DNA from: an uncultured Methanobrevibacter sp.
Lineage (GTDB): Archaea; Methanobacteriota; Methanobacteria; Methanobacteriales; Methanobacteriaceae
Length of the DNA stretch: 64,000 nt
Direction of reading: 5' to 3'
Assembly (NCBI RefSeq): GCF_900314615.1
Contig: NZ_OMWA01000009.1
Span: 27,525 to 91,524 of the forward strand
A program made the translations under genes and the position numbers. Shown here piece by piece: positions 43,693-53,267 of this stretch (positions are counted from its first letter, which is position 1; every line of letters begins with the position of its first letter). The notes under the pieces were generated by a model. That model saw only the letters and a program-made list of their open reading frames with translations, did not search any database and was not told where the DNA came from.

Positions 43693-46437
43693 CTAAATTA
43701 TTTTAGAAATACCATTTTCTTTTTCAACTTTAATTAAGTTGTCAGCAGCGTTTTCAAGCTGACTTTCATGAGTTACTATAATCATTTGAGGCAATACAGA
43801 CATGTCCTTTAACAGGTTAATAAGTTCATGTCTTCTTGAGCTGTCCAAATGAATTGTAGGCTCATCCAATAATATTGTATCCAGTTCTCCTTTAGACATT
43901 GCCTGAGTGATACCAAGTCTTAAAGCAAGTGCAATAGCTATTTTTTCACCACCACTGACCATACTCATTGATGATTCGCCTTCAGGACCGTAAACAGTAA
44001 CATCATACTCATCATCCAAAGTCAAATCTGAATAATTGAAGTTGAATTCATTGAAGAATTCCTTAGTGTACTTTTGAATTAAAGGTTTGGAAAGCATTCT
44101 TAAATCTTTTTGAATACCGTCTTTAGCGTATAAACCTCTTATTTTATTTAACAAATCAATATAATCTTTAATGTCATTATATTCCTGTTGGAATTTATCT
44201 GCTGTTTGTATTCTTTCTCTTAAGTCTTTTAGATAAGAGATTGATTCACGGGCTCTACCTTTAAGTTCTGAAAGTTCATTGGTGAAAGAAATATGTTTTC
44301 TTTCATACATTTCAAAGCGATAAACAATATGTTCATATTTTTCTTTATCATAAATTGAAGCTTCAATTTTATTCTTAGTAATATCAATCTGATTAATGCT
44401 GACTCCAATTTCTTCTTTAACAGTGTCAAGCTGAGTCATTAAAGATTTTTTGTTTTGGACATAACCTTTAAGCTGATTATATTCTTCATTTTTCTGTTTT
44501 AAATCAGTTATGCGGTCCTGGAGTTCGCCGGCACTAATTTCCCCACTTAAATGTGGATCCTGTTCGATAGCCAGTTTGATATTTTTAACATGAGTGTCAA
44601 TTTCATTTTTGACCTGTTTCAATTTGTATTGAGCATCAGTTTCACTGCCTAAAACTTCCAAAGCACCTTTAGCCTTATTAAATGCATCATAAGAAGCCTT
44701 ATAGTTTTCACGGTCAGATTTGATATTAGCTATAACTAATATTAATTCTCCAAGTTTATTGCTGATATATTCTTTTGATTCAAGTCCCTCATCTATTTTA
44801 TTCAACTTGGAAGCTTCTTTTTGAAGATGAGTGAATTTCTGTTTATATTCAATGATTTCTTTAGACAAATCAGTGATTTTAACAAGTTTATCTTCAAGAC
44901 TTTTTTTGTTTTTGGAAAGAAGTTTTACATCCTCTTCATGCTGAGCAATCAGTTTCTTATTATCCACAATTGCTGTTTCATATTGCTGAATCAATTGTAA
45001 TTTCTTTTTGGAATCAATATCGGACTGACATACAGGACATTTGTTGTCAACTTCATTCAATTCAGCCAATGGTTTTTTTGAAGACTGAATATTCTGTTTA
45101 AATATTACGATATCCTCATTTTTGGAAATGATGTCTTGAGATAGGCTTTCAATTTTCTGATTAATTTCTTTAATTAAATTATTTGTTGCATCTTCAAGAT
45201 TACTTAAATTATCTATCTCAGCAAGGTCATCCTGAGACATGCCGTTTTCATCCAGCTTATCCTTGGATTTTGAGAAGAAATCTTCTATATTATTTCTTTC
45301 ACTCTCAATTGATTTCAATAAATCCTTTTTGTCCTGGTCAAGTTTAGCCATAGCGGCCAATTCTTTTTCATACTGGACTTTCTGGTTGTCGAGTTTAGTA
45401 ATCTCTTTTTCTGATGATAAAAACTTATTATATTCATCTTTTTTATCTGAAACAATTGCTTTTTGCTGAGCAATTGAGTCTAATTTATCTGTAATCTGTT
45501 TTTCTTCTTCTTTTAGATTTTGAATGCTTATAACGGATTTTTCAAAATCAAGATAAACATCCAATTTAGAAACATATTTTTCCAGCCTTGAAATTTTTTC
45601 TTCAGCTTCCCTGATTTTGTCAAGATTTTCCTGAATGGAACGTTTATTAGTTTCTAGTTTGGATAAATTAGCTTCTTCAGTCTGTAAATTATGAATTTGA
45701 TTGTCATGGATTTCTTTTTCTCTTTCCATATCTCTTTTACTTGCGGAAATATCTTTTAAAGAGTTAGTTACATCCTCAATTTGCTCTTCAAGTTCATGAC
45801 CTCTTTGTTTTAATGAATCAATTTCAGATTTCTTGGTTTCATATTCTTCTTTCAATTCATTTGAATTGTATAGTTTACCTTTAATTTCTGAAAGCTGTTT
45901 TTCATAATCATTAATAAAAGGCAAGAGATTTTTCCATGCTTTTTCAAGAGAATCAATACCTAACAGTTTTCCGATAAGCTGTTTTTTCTCAGCCGGAGTC
46001 TTGTCAACCAGCTCGGCAATTTCACCCTGTCTTATGTATATTGCATTTAAGAACAGGTCTGAATCAATGTCTAAAATCTGGCGAATTGCATCATTAACTT
46101 CCTTATCTCCTGTGCATACATGAACAAATCCGCTTTCATTGGAGGTTTTTGTATATAATGAAGATTTTAGATTAGATTTCTTTTCACGGACAATTTTATA
46201 TTCCTTACCATTGGAAATGAAATCAAGTTCAACAGACATGGAATTTGCACTGTTTCTAACAAGATCATCAATTTTTTTAGCAGTGTGCTGTTTGAATAAA
46301 GCAAAACTTATTGCTTCCAGAATAGTTGATTTTCCAGCCCCATTTTCACCGACAATAACACTGATACCTTTTTTGAGCTCGATTATTGTGTTTTTGTGAG
46401 ACTTAAAATTTGTTAATTTTAATTTTGTGAAAATCAT
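43693..46437 (-). CDS. rad50: DNA double-strand-break repair ATPase Rad50
   Basis: 914 aa SMC-like ATPase. Walker A VGENGAGKSTILEAI is near residues 30-45; long coiled coils flank the zinc hook CPVC at about residue 466; the C-terminal ABC signature is VSGGEKIAIALALRLG and Walker B ILLDEPTIHLD. It works with Mre11 on DNA ends. The start overlaps the mre11 stop by 4 bases. Confidence 0.97.
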   Translation of the reverse strand: MIFTKLKLTNFKSHKNTIIELKKGISVIVGENGAGKSTILEAISFALFKQHTAKKIDDLVRNSANSMSVELDFISNGKEYKIVREKKSNLKSSLYTKTSNESGFVHVCTGDKEVNDAIRQILDIDSDLFLNAIYIRQGEIAELVDKTPAEKKQLIGKLLGIDSLEKAWKNLLPFINDYEKQLSEIKGKLYNSNELKEEYETKKSEIDSLKQRGHELEEQIEDVTNSLKDISASKRDMEREKEIHDNQIHNLQTEEANLSKLETNKRSIQENLDKIREAEEKISRLEKYVSKLDVYLDFEKSVISIQNLKEEEKQITDKLDSIAQQKAIVSDKKDEYNKFLSSEKEITKLDNQKVQYEKELAAMAKLDQDKKDLLKSIESERNNIEDFFSKSKDKLDENGMSQDDLAEIDNLSNLEDATNNLIKEINQKIESLSQDIISKNEDIVIFKQNIQSSKKPLAELNEVDNKCPVCQSDIDSKKKLQLIQQYETAIVDNKKLIAQHEEDVKLLSKNKKSLEDKLVKITDLSKEIIEYKQKFTHLQKEASKLNKIDEGLESKEYISNKLGELILVIANIKSDRENYKASYDAFNKAKGALEVLGSETDAQYKLKQVKNEIDTHVKNIKLAIEQDPHLSGEISAGELQDRITDLKQKNEEYNQLKGYVQNKKSLMTQLDTVKEEIGVSINQIDITKNKIEASIYDKEKYEHIVYRFEMYERKHISFTNELSELKGRARESISYLKDLRERIQTADKFQQEYNDIKDYIDLLNKIRGLYAKDGIQKDLRMLSKPLIQKYTKEFFNEFNFNYSDLTLDDEYDVTVYGPEGESSMSMVSGGEKIAIALALRLGITQAMSKGELDTILLDEPTIHLDSSRRHELINLLKDMSVLPQMIIVTHESQLENAADNLIKVEKENGISKII

Positions 46438-47708
46438 TGTTTAACCTCCTTTTTAAAGGTTACTTGAACATCATTAGGTTCCTCTTCAGGAGTTTGTTTT
46501 TTAGCAGGTTCTTCTAAATCCTCTATCTTTTCTATTGTTTCTGTTTTGAATTCAATATCATCATCCAATGTTTTATAATTTTCATTGAAATATTGGTCGA
46601 TTAACGCCTGCGCATCTTCCAGTTGGTCTTTGGATAATATGTCATATAAGTCTAAAGCTAATTTGTCAGTACTGCCTCTTCCATAATCACCCATTTGCTC
46701 AGCAATCAATTCTTTTGGACCTATGCGAGTGTCATTTCTCAGTATTTCATCAATTGATTCTTCACCGGCCATGTTGAAAGTTGGTCTGATCATTAATGAT
46801 AAATCACCAAGTTCCTCATTTATTATATCATAAACGAAACTGGTGTCTGATTCGACATTTTTGACTTTCAGATTTAGGATAGGCTTCTTATCAAAGTCTT
46901 TAATGACTTCCTTAATTCCGGATATTCCGCTTCCAAGATTGTTATAATCAAGGGATCTGTCTATAAATGTACGTGAAATATCAACTTTGACTCTTTTAAC
47001 ATTTGGTTTTTGACCATCCAAATCCACTACAACGAATCCTTTACCATTTATCTTATAATCTTCAAATTCATCTGATTTCCAGACTTCAGTAGAACCTGGA
47101 TATACCAGTTTTCCATTACCAAAGTCTTCACAGACATATTTGTGAATATGACCTAACGCATAATAATTAAAGTTATCCGGAATGTCACCCACTTCTATTT
47201 CATGCTGAACTGCAAAATACTTGTCGATACCCTGGTGCAGCACTAAAATTGATTTATCGTAATTGGCCGCTTTTTTTGACAATTCCACTAATTTTGCTTT
47301 AAGCACATTTGACTGTGATGCAGGATAATAAGGCAGTCCCGCAATAAAAACATCATCATGCATGTAATTTGTATTGATAGGGCTGATTACTTTTAAACCC
47401 ATTTTTTTGAAAATCACCTGCGGAGGAATTGAACCTTTGCGCACAACTGAATCGTGATTTCCGGCAATTGCATACATAGGAATTCCAGCGCCTTTAAGTT
47501 TAAGCAATCCTTTTTGGAATTCTAAAAGTGCCATTGGAGATGGTTTGGCTGTTTCGAATAAGTCACCACTGTGAATTACAAAATCAACTTTTTCTTCGAT
47601 TATCTTATCTATAACTTTTCCAAATACTTCATAAAAGTCTTTTTCACGCTCAATTAATCCGAATTGGCGATAACCTAAATGAGTATCTGCTAAATGTGCA
47701 AATTTCAT
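46434..47708 (-). CDS. mre11: Mre11 nuclease
   Basis: 424 aa. Metal-binding motifs ADTHLGYRQFG, IHSGDLFE, AIAGNHD and LVLHQGID, then ALGHIH, are the Mre11 phosphoesterase set. The C-terminus after residue 330 is charged and probably disordered. It precedes rad50 with a 4-base overlap. In related methanogens herA/nurA are neighbours; here a decayed insert lies between mre11 and herA. Confidence 0.97.
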   Translation of the reverse strand: MKFAHLADTHLGYRQFGLIEREKDFYEVFGKVIDKIIEEKVDFVIHSGDLFETAKPSPMALLEFQKGLLKLKGAGIPMYAIAGNHDSVVRKGSIPPQVIFKKMGLKVISPINTNYMHDDVFIAGLPYYPASQSNVLKAKLVELSKKAANYDKSILVLHQGIDKYFAVQHEIEVGDIPDNFNYYALGHIHKYVCEDFGNGKLVYPGSTEVWKSDEFEDYKINGKGFVVVDLDGQKPNVKRVKVDISRTFIDRSLDYNNLGSGISGIKEVIKDFDKKPILNLKVKNVESDTSFVYDIINEELGDLSLMIRPTFNMAGEESIDEILRNDTRIGPKELIAEQMGDYGRGSTDKLALDLYDILSKDQLEDAQALIDQYFNENYKTLDDDIEFKTETIEKIEDLEEPAKKQTPEEEPNDVQVTFKKEVKQ

Positions 47709-48018
47709 TATATTACCTTTTTAAATTTATTTGTATATAACCAATTTAAACACTATAACAGTATTTAAGTAATAATAGTTTATTCTATTTTATATTTAAT
47801 TGTTTGCCAAGAGAGCATTTGAGAACAAATCAATATTGATTTTATTTTATAAAATTATGATTTACTTAAAAATATTTTTATACAAGCTTTTTTAATTATA
47901 TAATTTTAATGAGTTAATGAATAACACTAATTAAAAAAAAATTTGAGTAATTTTTGATGGTTAAAGGGAATTTCAAATTCCAGGTACTTGATGAATTATT
48001 CCCATTACAGGTATTGAA
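47709..48018. other. gap upstream of mre11 with one copy of the TCAAATGCTCTC motif
   Basis: AT-rich with no gene. GAGAGCATTTGAGAACA at 47811-47827 is, on the minus strand, a one-mismatch copy of the repeat seen at 35136, 35472 and 63590. It marks the edge of the region that separates mre11 from herA. A TATA-like stretch for mre11 may lie near 47755-47775. Confidence 0.5.
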
Positions 48019-48392
48019 AATATTATTTTGCAAGTGTCTTTTCAACGAAATCCTTGCTGACATCTAATGTATCAATAATTTCATCAACTGTGAAACCTCT
48101 TTCCCTAAGTTTGATAATTGATCGTTCATTATTTTCATTTACCTTATCTTTCGCATAATCTTTTGCATATTCTTCAACGTTTTTCATATTTCCACCCACC
48201 AGATTGGTTATTCTCTTGTTCAGCAATTTTCTTTGACAAATTTATCACATATCATCAACACTATTCCCTTAGCAAATTGAGCAATATCCTTTTTTAATCC
48301 AGGTATATTAGTTATAAGCTCTGCAGAATCAAGAACAGTTGTGTTAATATCCTTTTCACTTTCCATGAAACAAAGCAAGCTTATCATAAGCA
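48019..48392 (-). pseudogene. tandem copy of an Rpn-like gene end, frameshifted
   Basis: This stretch matches 48404-48766 almost base for base, differing by a 12-base insertion (adds AKDY-type residues) and one lost base. Reading on the minus strand, the segment encoding KLLNKRITNLVGGNMKNVEEY to VEKTLAK is intact for 67 codons from 48226, but the upstream half is in another frame because one base is missing near 48230. It is thus a broken partial copy of the gene at 48408. Confidence 0.8.
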
Positions 48393-48407
48393 GAAATTTT
48401 TAGAATA

Positions 48408-49064
48408 TTATTTTGCAAGTGTCTTTTCAACAAAATCCTTAGTGACATTTAGTGTATCAATAATTTCATCAACTGTGAAACCTCTTTCCCTAAGTTTGAT
48501 AATTGATCGTTCATTATTTTCATTTACTCTATCTTGTGCATATTCTTCAACGTTTTTCATATTTCCACCCACTAGATTGGTTATTCTCTTGTTCAACAAT
48601 TTATCTTTGACAAATTTATCACATAACATCAACACTATTCCCTTAGCAAATTGAGCAATATCCTTTTTTAATCCAGGTATATTAGTTATAAGCTCTGCAG
48701 AATCAAGAATAGTTGTGTTAATATCCTTTTCACTTTCCATGAAACAAAGCAAGCTTATCATAAGCAATTCCTTTTCAGTGAAGTATTCTTCATGTTCTAT
48801 TTTAGACAGCATTTCATTAATAAACTTATCTCCATCAATGCTTTTTAAGGAATGGATATATATCGGAAAGCGAGAATCAGGATTGATTTTATAGCATTTT
48901 GTCTTTTCACGTTCAACGGTACTCAGCACATGAACTTCAATTGGCTTTTTGGATTTGATTTTTACCTGATCGATTATGGCACTGTAGAAGCGAAATCTTC
49001 GTTTATCATTAACATCCACATAGCTACTTTGAAATTCAAGGATTATGATTCTATCAAAATATAA
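48408..49064 (-). pseudogene. 5'-truncated Rpn-like (PD-(D/E)XK) recombination-promoting nuclease gene
   Basis: Open for 203 codons from a GTG at 49019 and readable without a stop to 49064, where LYFDRIIILEFQSSYVDV precedes it. The piece carries the end of the PD-(D/E)XK nuclease core (I-I-L-E-F-Q-S), the helical region IDQVKIKSKK, and the helix-turn-helix-like tail ERGFTVDEIIDTL. The N-terminal part with the first catalytic carboxylate is missing; stops TAA/TAG lie upstream. It lies inside the recombination gene block, between herA and mre11. Confidence 0.75.
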
Positions 49065-49251
49065 TTACTATACATCGGAATAAATATTGATTTTTACTGA
49101 AAAAAATTTGTTAAAAAATAGTGCAGTGATGATTTCAAAAAATTAAAAATCACCAAAAAAATATTGGCAATTATATCAGTTATAGTCTAAATGACCAATA
49201 ATTAAGACAGGCTAACATGAAATTGGTAAAAAAAAATAATAAAAATAGGGA

Positions 49252-50754
49252 TTAATAGTCATATCCCATATCTAATGTTTCCTGTTCTGCTTGTTCCAGC
49301 TCTTTCTGTTGTCTTTCTTTAAAACCTTTAAAGTGAGAGACTATATCCATGTCGTCACCATGTTTACGGCCTTTAAATTCATCGATTTTAACAAGAGTAG
49401 GAACTTTACTCATAAGTCCCAAAACAATGGCTTCACCTACATTCAAGGACGGCAGCTGATTGACCAGATCCTGAGACAGGCTTTCACTTGCTGACTGGAC
49501 ATGTCTCTGGTCTTCCGGTTCAACAAGCCTTAAAATAATCATGTTGTTCATCTGGGACAATGCATCATGGTCAACTGTTTTAGGTGACTGACTTACCAGA
49601 CACAGACCCAAACCGAATTTACGTCCTTCACGGGCAACTCTCTGAATCCATCTTTTGGAGTCTGAATCACGTCTGTTTGGAGCCAGAATATGAGCTTCCT
49701 CCAAAATGAAAAATACAGAATTGTCAAGCAGATCCTTTTTGTTGGCGCTGTGAGCAGCATTTTTAGACCTCTGAAGTGAATTTCTAAGAATATGACTTAC
49801 AAGAACGCTTGCAACAGATTCATCGACCTGACTCAAATCAAGCACATTGACACATCCCGCCTTAATATTTGACAGGATATTTCCTGCATCCTTATCAAAT
49901 AATTTGGAATATCTGTCCATTGAATCATCGATTTTGTTCATCACATCCACAATCTGCTTGTCAGAGCCTTCCTCCTGTGATTTTTCAAATAATATATCAT
50001 ACATAATCTGAAGGAAATTGTTTGAGGTTGCCCTTCCGTCACTAAGGATTGTCTTAGCTTCCCTGAATGCTCTTCTGAAGTGTCTTTCCTGAATATAACC
50101 ATTAGTCGGAATATTAACCAGTCTTCTGATTTCATTGAATGCCATATAATGAGGATTTATTTTAGGCTTGATTACATTTACATCCCCATTTGGAAATTCT
50201 GCGCCTTTATATTCCCCATGCATGTCAAAAACAAATACCGGAACGCTGTATGACAATAACTGGTCAATCAGTACTGACACAGTATTTGATTTACCTGCAC
50301 CAGTCATAGCCAGAATTGCAAGATGTCTTGACAAAATTGGATTTGCATCGACATTGACATCAACATCACTCTGATTTACAAGACAACCTAATTTTAATGG
50401 ATTTCTGACTTCAAAGATGTCTTTTAAAATGTCTTTGTCTGCAAGTCTGATTTCAGTTCCCGGAAGTACAGGTGTTCTCGGCAGTTTCAGATTATCGTTG
50501 ACATCTCCAAGAATTTTAACCTTTCCTCTGATGTAGTTTTCATCCACACCAATTCTTGAAATTTTTTGAATAGCTTTAAAATCATTGATGTCAACATTTA
50601 AAGCGTCATTGCCTCTAATTAAATTTTCAATCATGCCTAAAACCTGTTTTCCATCATATTCAATAGTAACATATTCACCGACTTTAGGCATTTTATCTGA
50701 AATGAATGTTACTTCAGTAAGTGAGGTTTCCCCTACACAAATTCCAACTACCAT
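49252..50754 (-). CDS. herA: HerA-type DNA helicase/translocase
   Basis: 500 aa hexameric FtsK/HerA-family ATPase. The N-terminal HAS-barrel (about 1-130) is followed by Walker A AMTGAGKSNTVSVL (about 150-163) and Walker B VFFILEEAHILAP, then the arginine-finger region RWIQRVAREGRKFG and LVSQSPKTVDHDAL. It partners with NurA for end resection. It overlaps nurA by 7 bases (ATGGTAG-type overlap). Confidence 0.96.
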   Translation of the reverse strand: MVVGICVGETSLTEVTFISDKMPKVGEYVTIEYDGKQVLGMIENLIRGNDALNVDINDFKAIQKISRIGVDENYIRGKVKILGDVNDNLKLPRTPVLPGTEIRLADKDILKDIFEVRNPLKLGCLVNQSDVDVNVDANPILSRHLAILAMTGAGKSNTVSVLIDQLLSYSVPVFVFDMHGEYKGAEFPNGDVNVIKPKINPHYMAFNEIRRLVNIPTNGYIQERHFRRAFREAKTILSDGRATSNNFLQIMYDILFEKSQEEGSDKQIVDVMNKIDDSMDRYSKLFDKDAGNILSNIKAGCVNVLDLSQVDESVASVLVSHILRNSLQRSKNAAHSANKKDLLDNSVFFILEEAHILAPNRRDSDSKRWIQRVAREGRKFGLGLCLVSQSPKTVDHDALSQMNNMIILRLVEPEDQRHVQSASESLSQDLVNQLPSLNVGEAIVLGLMSKVPTLVKIDEFKGRKHGDDMDIVSHFKGFKERQQKELEQAEQETLDMGYDY

Positions 50755-51824
50755 GACATCACTTCCCTATTGGTTGTTTCATAAATTTTTGCTATTTTTA
50801 ACAGTTCTCTAATATTTCTATCTGTAATTACAACATCATTGTGAGCCTTATTCAATAAATACGGATATCCCTGAACAGACAGCACGTTTATTTTTTCAAT
50901 TATTCTAAATACTTCCTGTTTGGATGCCCGGTAAGGCAATTCCACTTTCAAAACGTTTTTGTTGTCCTGCAGTCTGACATAAAATATGGTAAATGTCAGT
51001 GATTTGAAAAAGTCATTATAATATGGAAACGGAGCTTTTTCATAAACCTTAAAGTCATTTTTGATTAGAGAAATACCCTGTTTTTTGGTATTTTTGTCCA
51101 GAAATGCAATATCCGGAATATTCCAGTGAAAGAGTGAATTATCCGAAGAAGTTTTTGAAATGGAAATAATCTTTTTTCGGTACTGCAATATTTCCTTTAA
51201 AAGAATGATTTTTTCAATTGATGCCAAGTGGAGATTGTACTCCTCCTGCTTATTTGAATTTTCGCTCCTTGGAAGTTCAATCAGTTTTAAAGAATCCTGA
51301 ATTTCCGGAAATGTCAAACCATAACGATTAATCTTAAGTCTTCGTTCAAATTCATTTCTTAAAGAATCATCAAGATTGTTTCTGATTTTATCAGGTAATT
51401 TTGCTCCTCGTGGAAATGCATTTTGCAAATCTCCTAAAATGGAGCCATCAAACATGTAATAATCAACATTATATTCCTTAATAGCTCTTAGGGCACATTT
51501 CAACTCATATATCGCCATATAATTTCCCAAAATCTCATCCAGAAATGAAACATGGCCAATGTCAAAAATATCTGAGTCATCAATTTTTTTGATTTCACCA
51601 TCGTAAATTATGGATTCAGCTCCGACAGCACAGAAATTGGTTGTGAGAAATTTCTTTTTATTGAAACTTCCGTCTCCGGCTGCAATTATAAAATCATCAG
51701 AGCTTTCCTTGATATCTCTGTCAAACCATCTTCCCTCAAGCAGATCTTCGGGATTGGTTTCTGATTCGAAATCATGGATAAATCCTCTTTTAGCGATGGC
51801 TTTTTCATATAGTGAATTTAACAT
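50748..51824 (-). CDS. nurA: NurA 5'-3' nuclease
   Basis: 358 aa. The NurA domain is shown by the acidic motif IIAAGDGSFNKKKF, the segment DYYMFDGSILGDLQNAFP, and the C-terminal FYVRLQDNKNVLKVELP. It forms the resection complex with HerA. It lies 66 bases downstream of GGGP synthase and upstream of herA. Size is normal for archaeal NurA. Confidence 0.9.
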   Translation of the reverse strand: MLNSLYEKAIAKRGFIHDFESETNPEDLLEGRWFDRDIKESSDDFIIAAGDGSFNKKKFLTTNFCAVGAESIIYDGEIKKIDDSDIFDIGHVSFLDEILGNYMAIYELKCALRAIKEYNVDYYMFDGSILGDLQNAFPRGAKLPDKIRNNLDDSLRNEFERRLKINRYGLTFPEIQDSLKLIELPRSENSNKQEEYNLHLASIEKIILLKEILQYRKKIISISKTSSDNSLFHWNIPDIAFLDKNTKKQGISLIKNDFKVYEKAPFPYYNDFFKSLTFTIFYVRLQDNKNVLKVELPYRASKQEVFRIIEKINVLSVQGYPYLLNKAHNDVVITDRNIRELLKIAKIYETTNREVMSW

Positions 51825-51890
51825 AATATCTACCTAAATTATAATTATGTTAATGGTGTTATAAAAAAATTTAGAGAGAGCAGTTGATAA

Positions 51891-52643
51891 CTACTCCATT
51901 GAAGCTTTTTTGATAGCTCCGGTCAATTCTTGAATTTTAGCTTGAACATCATCAACTTCTTCTACTACAGTACCAGTTACAATGACGTCTCCACCGGCTT
52001 TAGCAGCAGTATAAGCTGCTTTTGCATCACGAATTCCACCGCCGACAACAATTATCATGTCTTCAGTTGCTCTTTTAGTGTATGCAATCATTTCCGGAGG
52101 AATAGGTTTGTCTGCACCGGAACCTGCTTCAAGATAGAAGAACTTGTATCCGAACATTTCATGTGACATTGCATAAACTGCAGGTATTTTCGGCTTGTTT
52201 CTCGGTACAAGTTTAGCGTCTCCAACCCAACCGACAGTTCCGCCAGGTTCAACGACCATATATGCCATTGATAAAATCTCGCTTCCTGATGCTTTAACGG
52301 TTGGTGCTGCAATAGACTGTGCACCGTTAATCCAGTACTGATTTGTTGAGTTAATGTAACTCATGAAAAATATTGCATCAGCATGTTTGCTTACGCTGCT
52401 GGTATTTCCAGGGAAAATAATAATTGGAACTGCAATGTTTTCAGACAATATTTTACATGTATTGTCTACATCATCACCGTTAACAGTAGATCCTCCAATC
52501 ATAATCCCGTCAGTTCCGCCTTCTATAGCCTGAGTTGCTATTTCCAATGCTTCTTCTGGTGTCTGTTCATCAGGATCAATTAAAGTAAAATGAATTTTTC
52601 TTGTTTTTAAAATATCACGAATGTAATTTTCAACGTCTTTCAT
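51891..52643 (-). CDS. geranylgeranylglyceryl phosphate synthase
   Basis: Joins sn-glycerol-1-phosphate to GGPP, the first ether bond of archaeal membrane lipids. Motifs FTLIDPDEQTPEEA, GIMIGGSTV, IIIFPGNTSS, FYLEAGSGADKPI and IIVVGGGIRD define the (GG)GP synthase TIM barrel. At 250 aa it is the normal size. It lies between L40e and nurA on one strand and may share their transcript. Confidence 0.97.
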   Translation of the reverse strand: MKDVENYIRDILKTRKIHFTLIDPDEQTPEEALEIATQAIEGGTDGIMIGGSTVNGDDVDNTCKILSENIAVPIIIFPGNTSSVSKHADAIFFMSYINSTNQYWINGAQSIAAPTVKASGSEILSMAYMVVEPGGTVGWVGDAKLVPRNKPKIPAVYAMSHEMFGYKFFYLEAGSGADKPIPPEMIAYTKRATEDMIIVVGGGIRDAKAAYTAAKAGGDVIVTGTVVEEVDDVQAKIQELTGAIKKASME

Positions 52644-52758
52644 AAAAATAAATTTGTTAAAAATGATATATTAAATTAATTGTTAAAAAAAGTGGTTTAT
52701 AAATTTTTAAAGAGAGTTTTTGAAAAACTCCCCAAATGTTCAATGAAAAAGAATAAAT

Positions 52759-52905
52759 CTATCCTCTAGGTTCTTTAGCTTTGTATCTTAAACCTTTGTA
52801 ACCGCATTTTCTGCAGGTAGTAGCACCAGCAGGGTTACGAGCGTTACATTTTAAGCAGATTTTTACATTGAACATTCTGTTTTCTGCTACTTCAAATCTT
52901 GCCAT
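52759..52905 (-). CDS. rpl40e: 50S ribosomal protein L40e
   Basis: 48-residue zinc-ribbon protein. It starts MARFEVAENRMFNVKICL and has CLKC and CRKC pairs (C17, C20, C31, C34), the L40e ribosomal protein. A strong GGAGGAG precedes the ATG. A good minus-strand TATA element is at 53014-53023. It is too short for a standard length cutoff. Confidence 0.95.
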   Translation of the reverse strand: MARFEVAENRMFNVKICLKCNARNPAGATTCRKCGYKGLRYKAKEPRG

Positions 52906-53013
52906 TAACAACTCCTCCTATAATCATGAAAATTTAATAATAATAAAAATTGTTATGAATCAAAAGCAATTATCACTCATCATAACTATTAATTAATTAT
53001 ATTAACTTAATAG

Positions 53014-53023
53014 TATTTAAAGG
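53014..53023 (-). promoter_or_regulatory. TATA/BRE-type promoter of L40e
   Basis: CCTTTAAATA on the minus strand preceded by AAA (AAACCTTTAAATA) is a classical archaeal BRE-TATA. It ends 109 bases before the L40e ATG, giving a leader of about 85 bases if transcription starts about 25 bases downstream. Confidence 0.6.
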
Positions 53024-53048
53024 TTTAGTAAAAACCCCCAAAATAATA

Positions 53049-53079
53049 AAAAATTGTTAATCAAATCTTAACAATTTTT
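53049..53079 (-). terminator. intrinsic-type terminator of the TIR/Ser-rich operon
   Basis: TTAACAATTTTT (53068-53079) and its perfect complement AAAAATTGTTAA (53049-53060) form a 12-bp stem with a 7-base loop. On the minus strand the stem is followed by a T-run. It lies between the Ser-rich gene (stop at 53268) and the L40e promoter. Confidence 0.6.
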
Positions 53080-53123
53080 AAGTCACCATTTTCACAAAAT
53101 TAGAAAGATTTCTGAAAGTTATT

Positions 53124-53217
53124 TATCATGTTTTAACAAACAGATTCGGTCAACATGATAGGATTGGTTTTTGATTAAGCGTCTTTACCTAATCATAATT
53201 CCAATCCAGGTTAACCT
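53124..53217. ncRNA. cluster of palindromes, structured-RNA or mobile-end candidate
   Basis: TATCATGTT (53124-53132) pairs with AACATGATA (53152-53160). Immediately after, GGATTGG (53161-53167) pairs with CCAATCC (53201-53207), enclosing TGATTA (53172-53177) with TAATCA (53190-53195). Then AGGTTAACCT (53208-53217) is itself a palindrome. The strand is undecided. The position, after the Ser-rich gene and before its terminator, makes it a 3' UTR of that operon if read on minus. No known RNA family is recognised. Confidence 0.4.
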
Positions 53218-53267
53218 TGAGTTTATACAATTTAACATTGCCCTTATTGATTAATATAACTTTTCAA

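Noticed and set aside
48852..49064. A 70-codon plus-strand frame across the Rpn-like remnant
   Set aside because: Antisense to the minus-strand reading that carries the LEFQSS nuclease motif; no start signal.
51870..51890. AGAGAGCAGTTGATAACT as a fifth copy of the TCAAATGCTCTC repeat
   Set aside because: Only short partial matches; it cannot be aligned over the full 15 bases.
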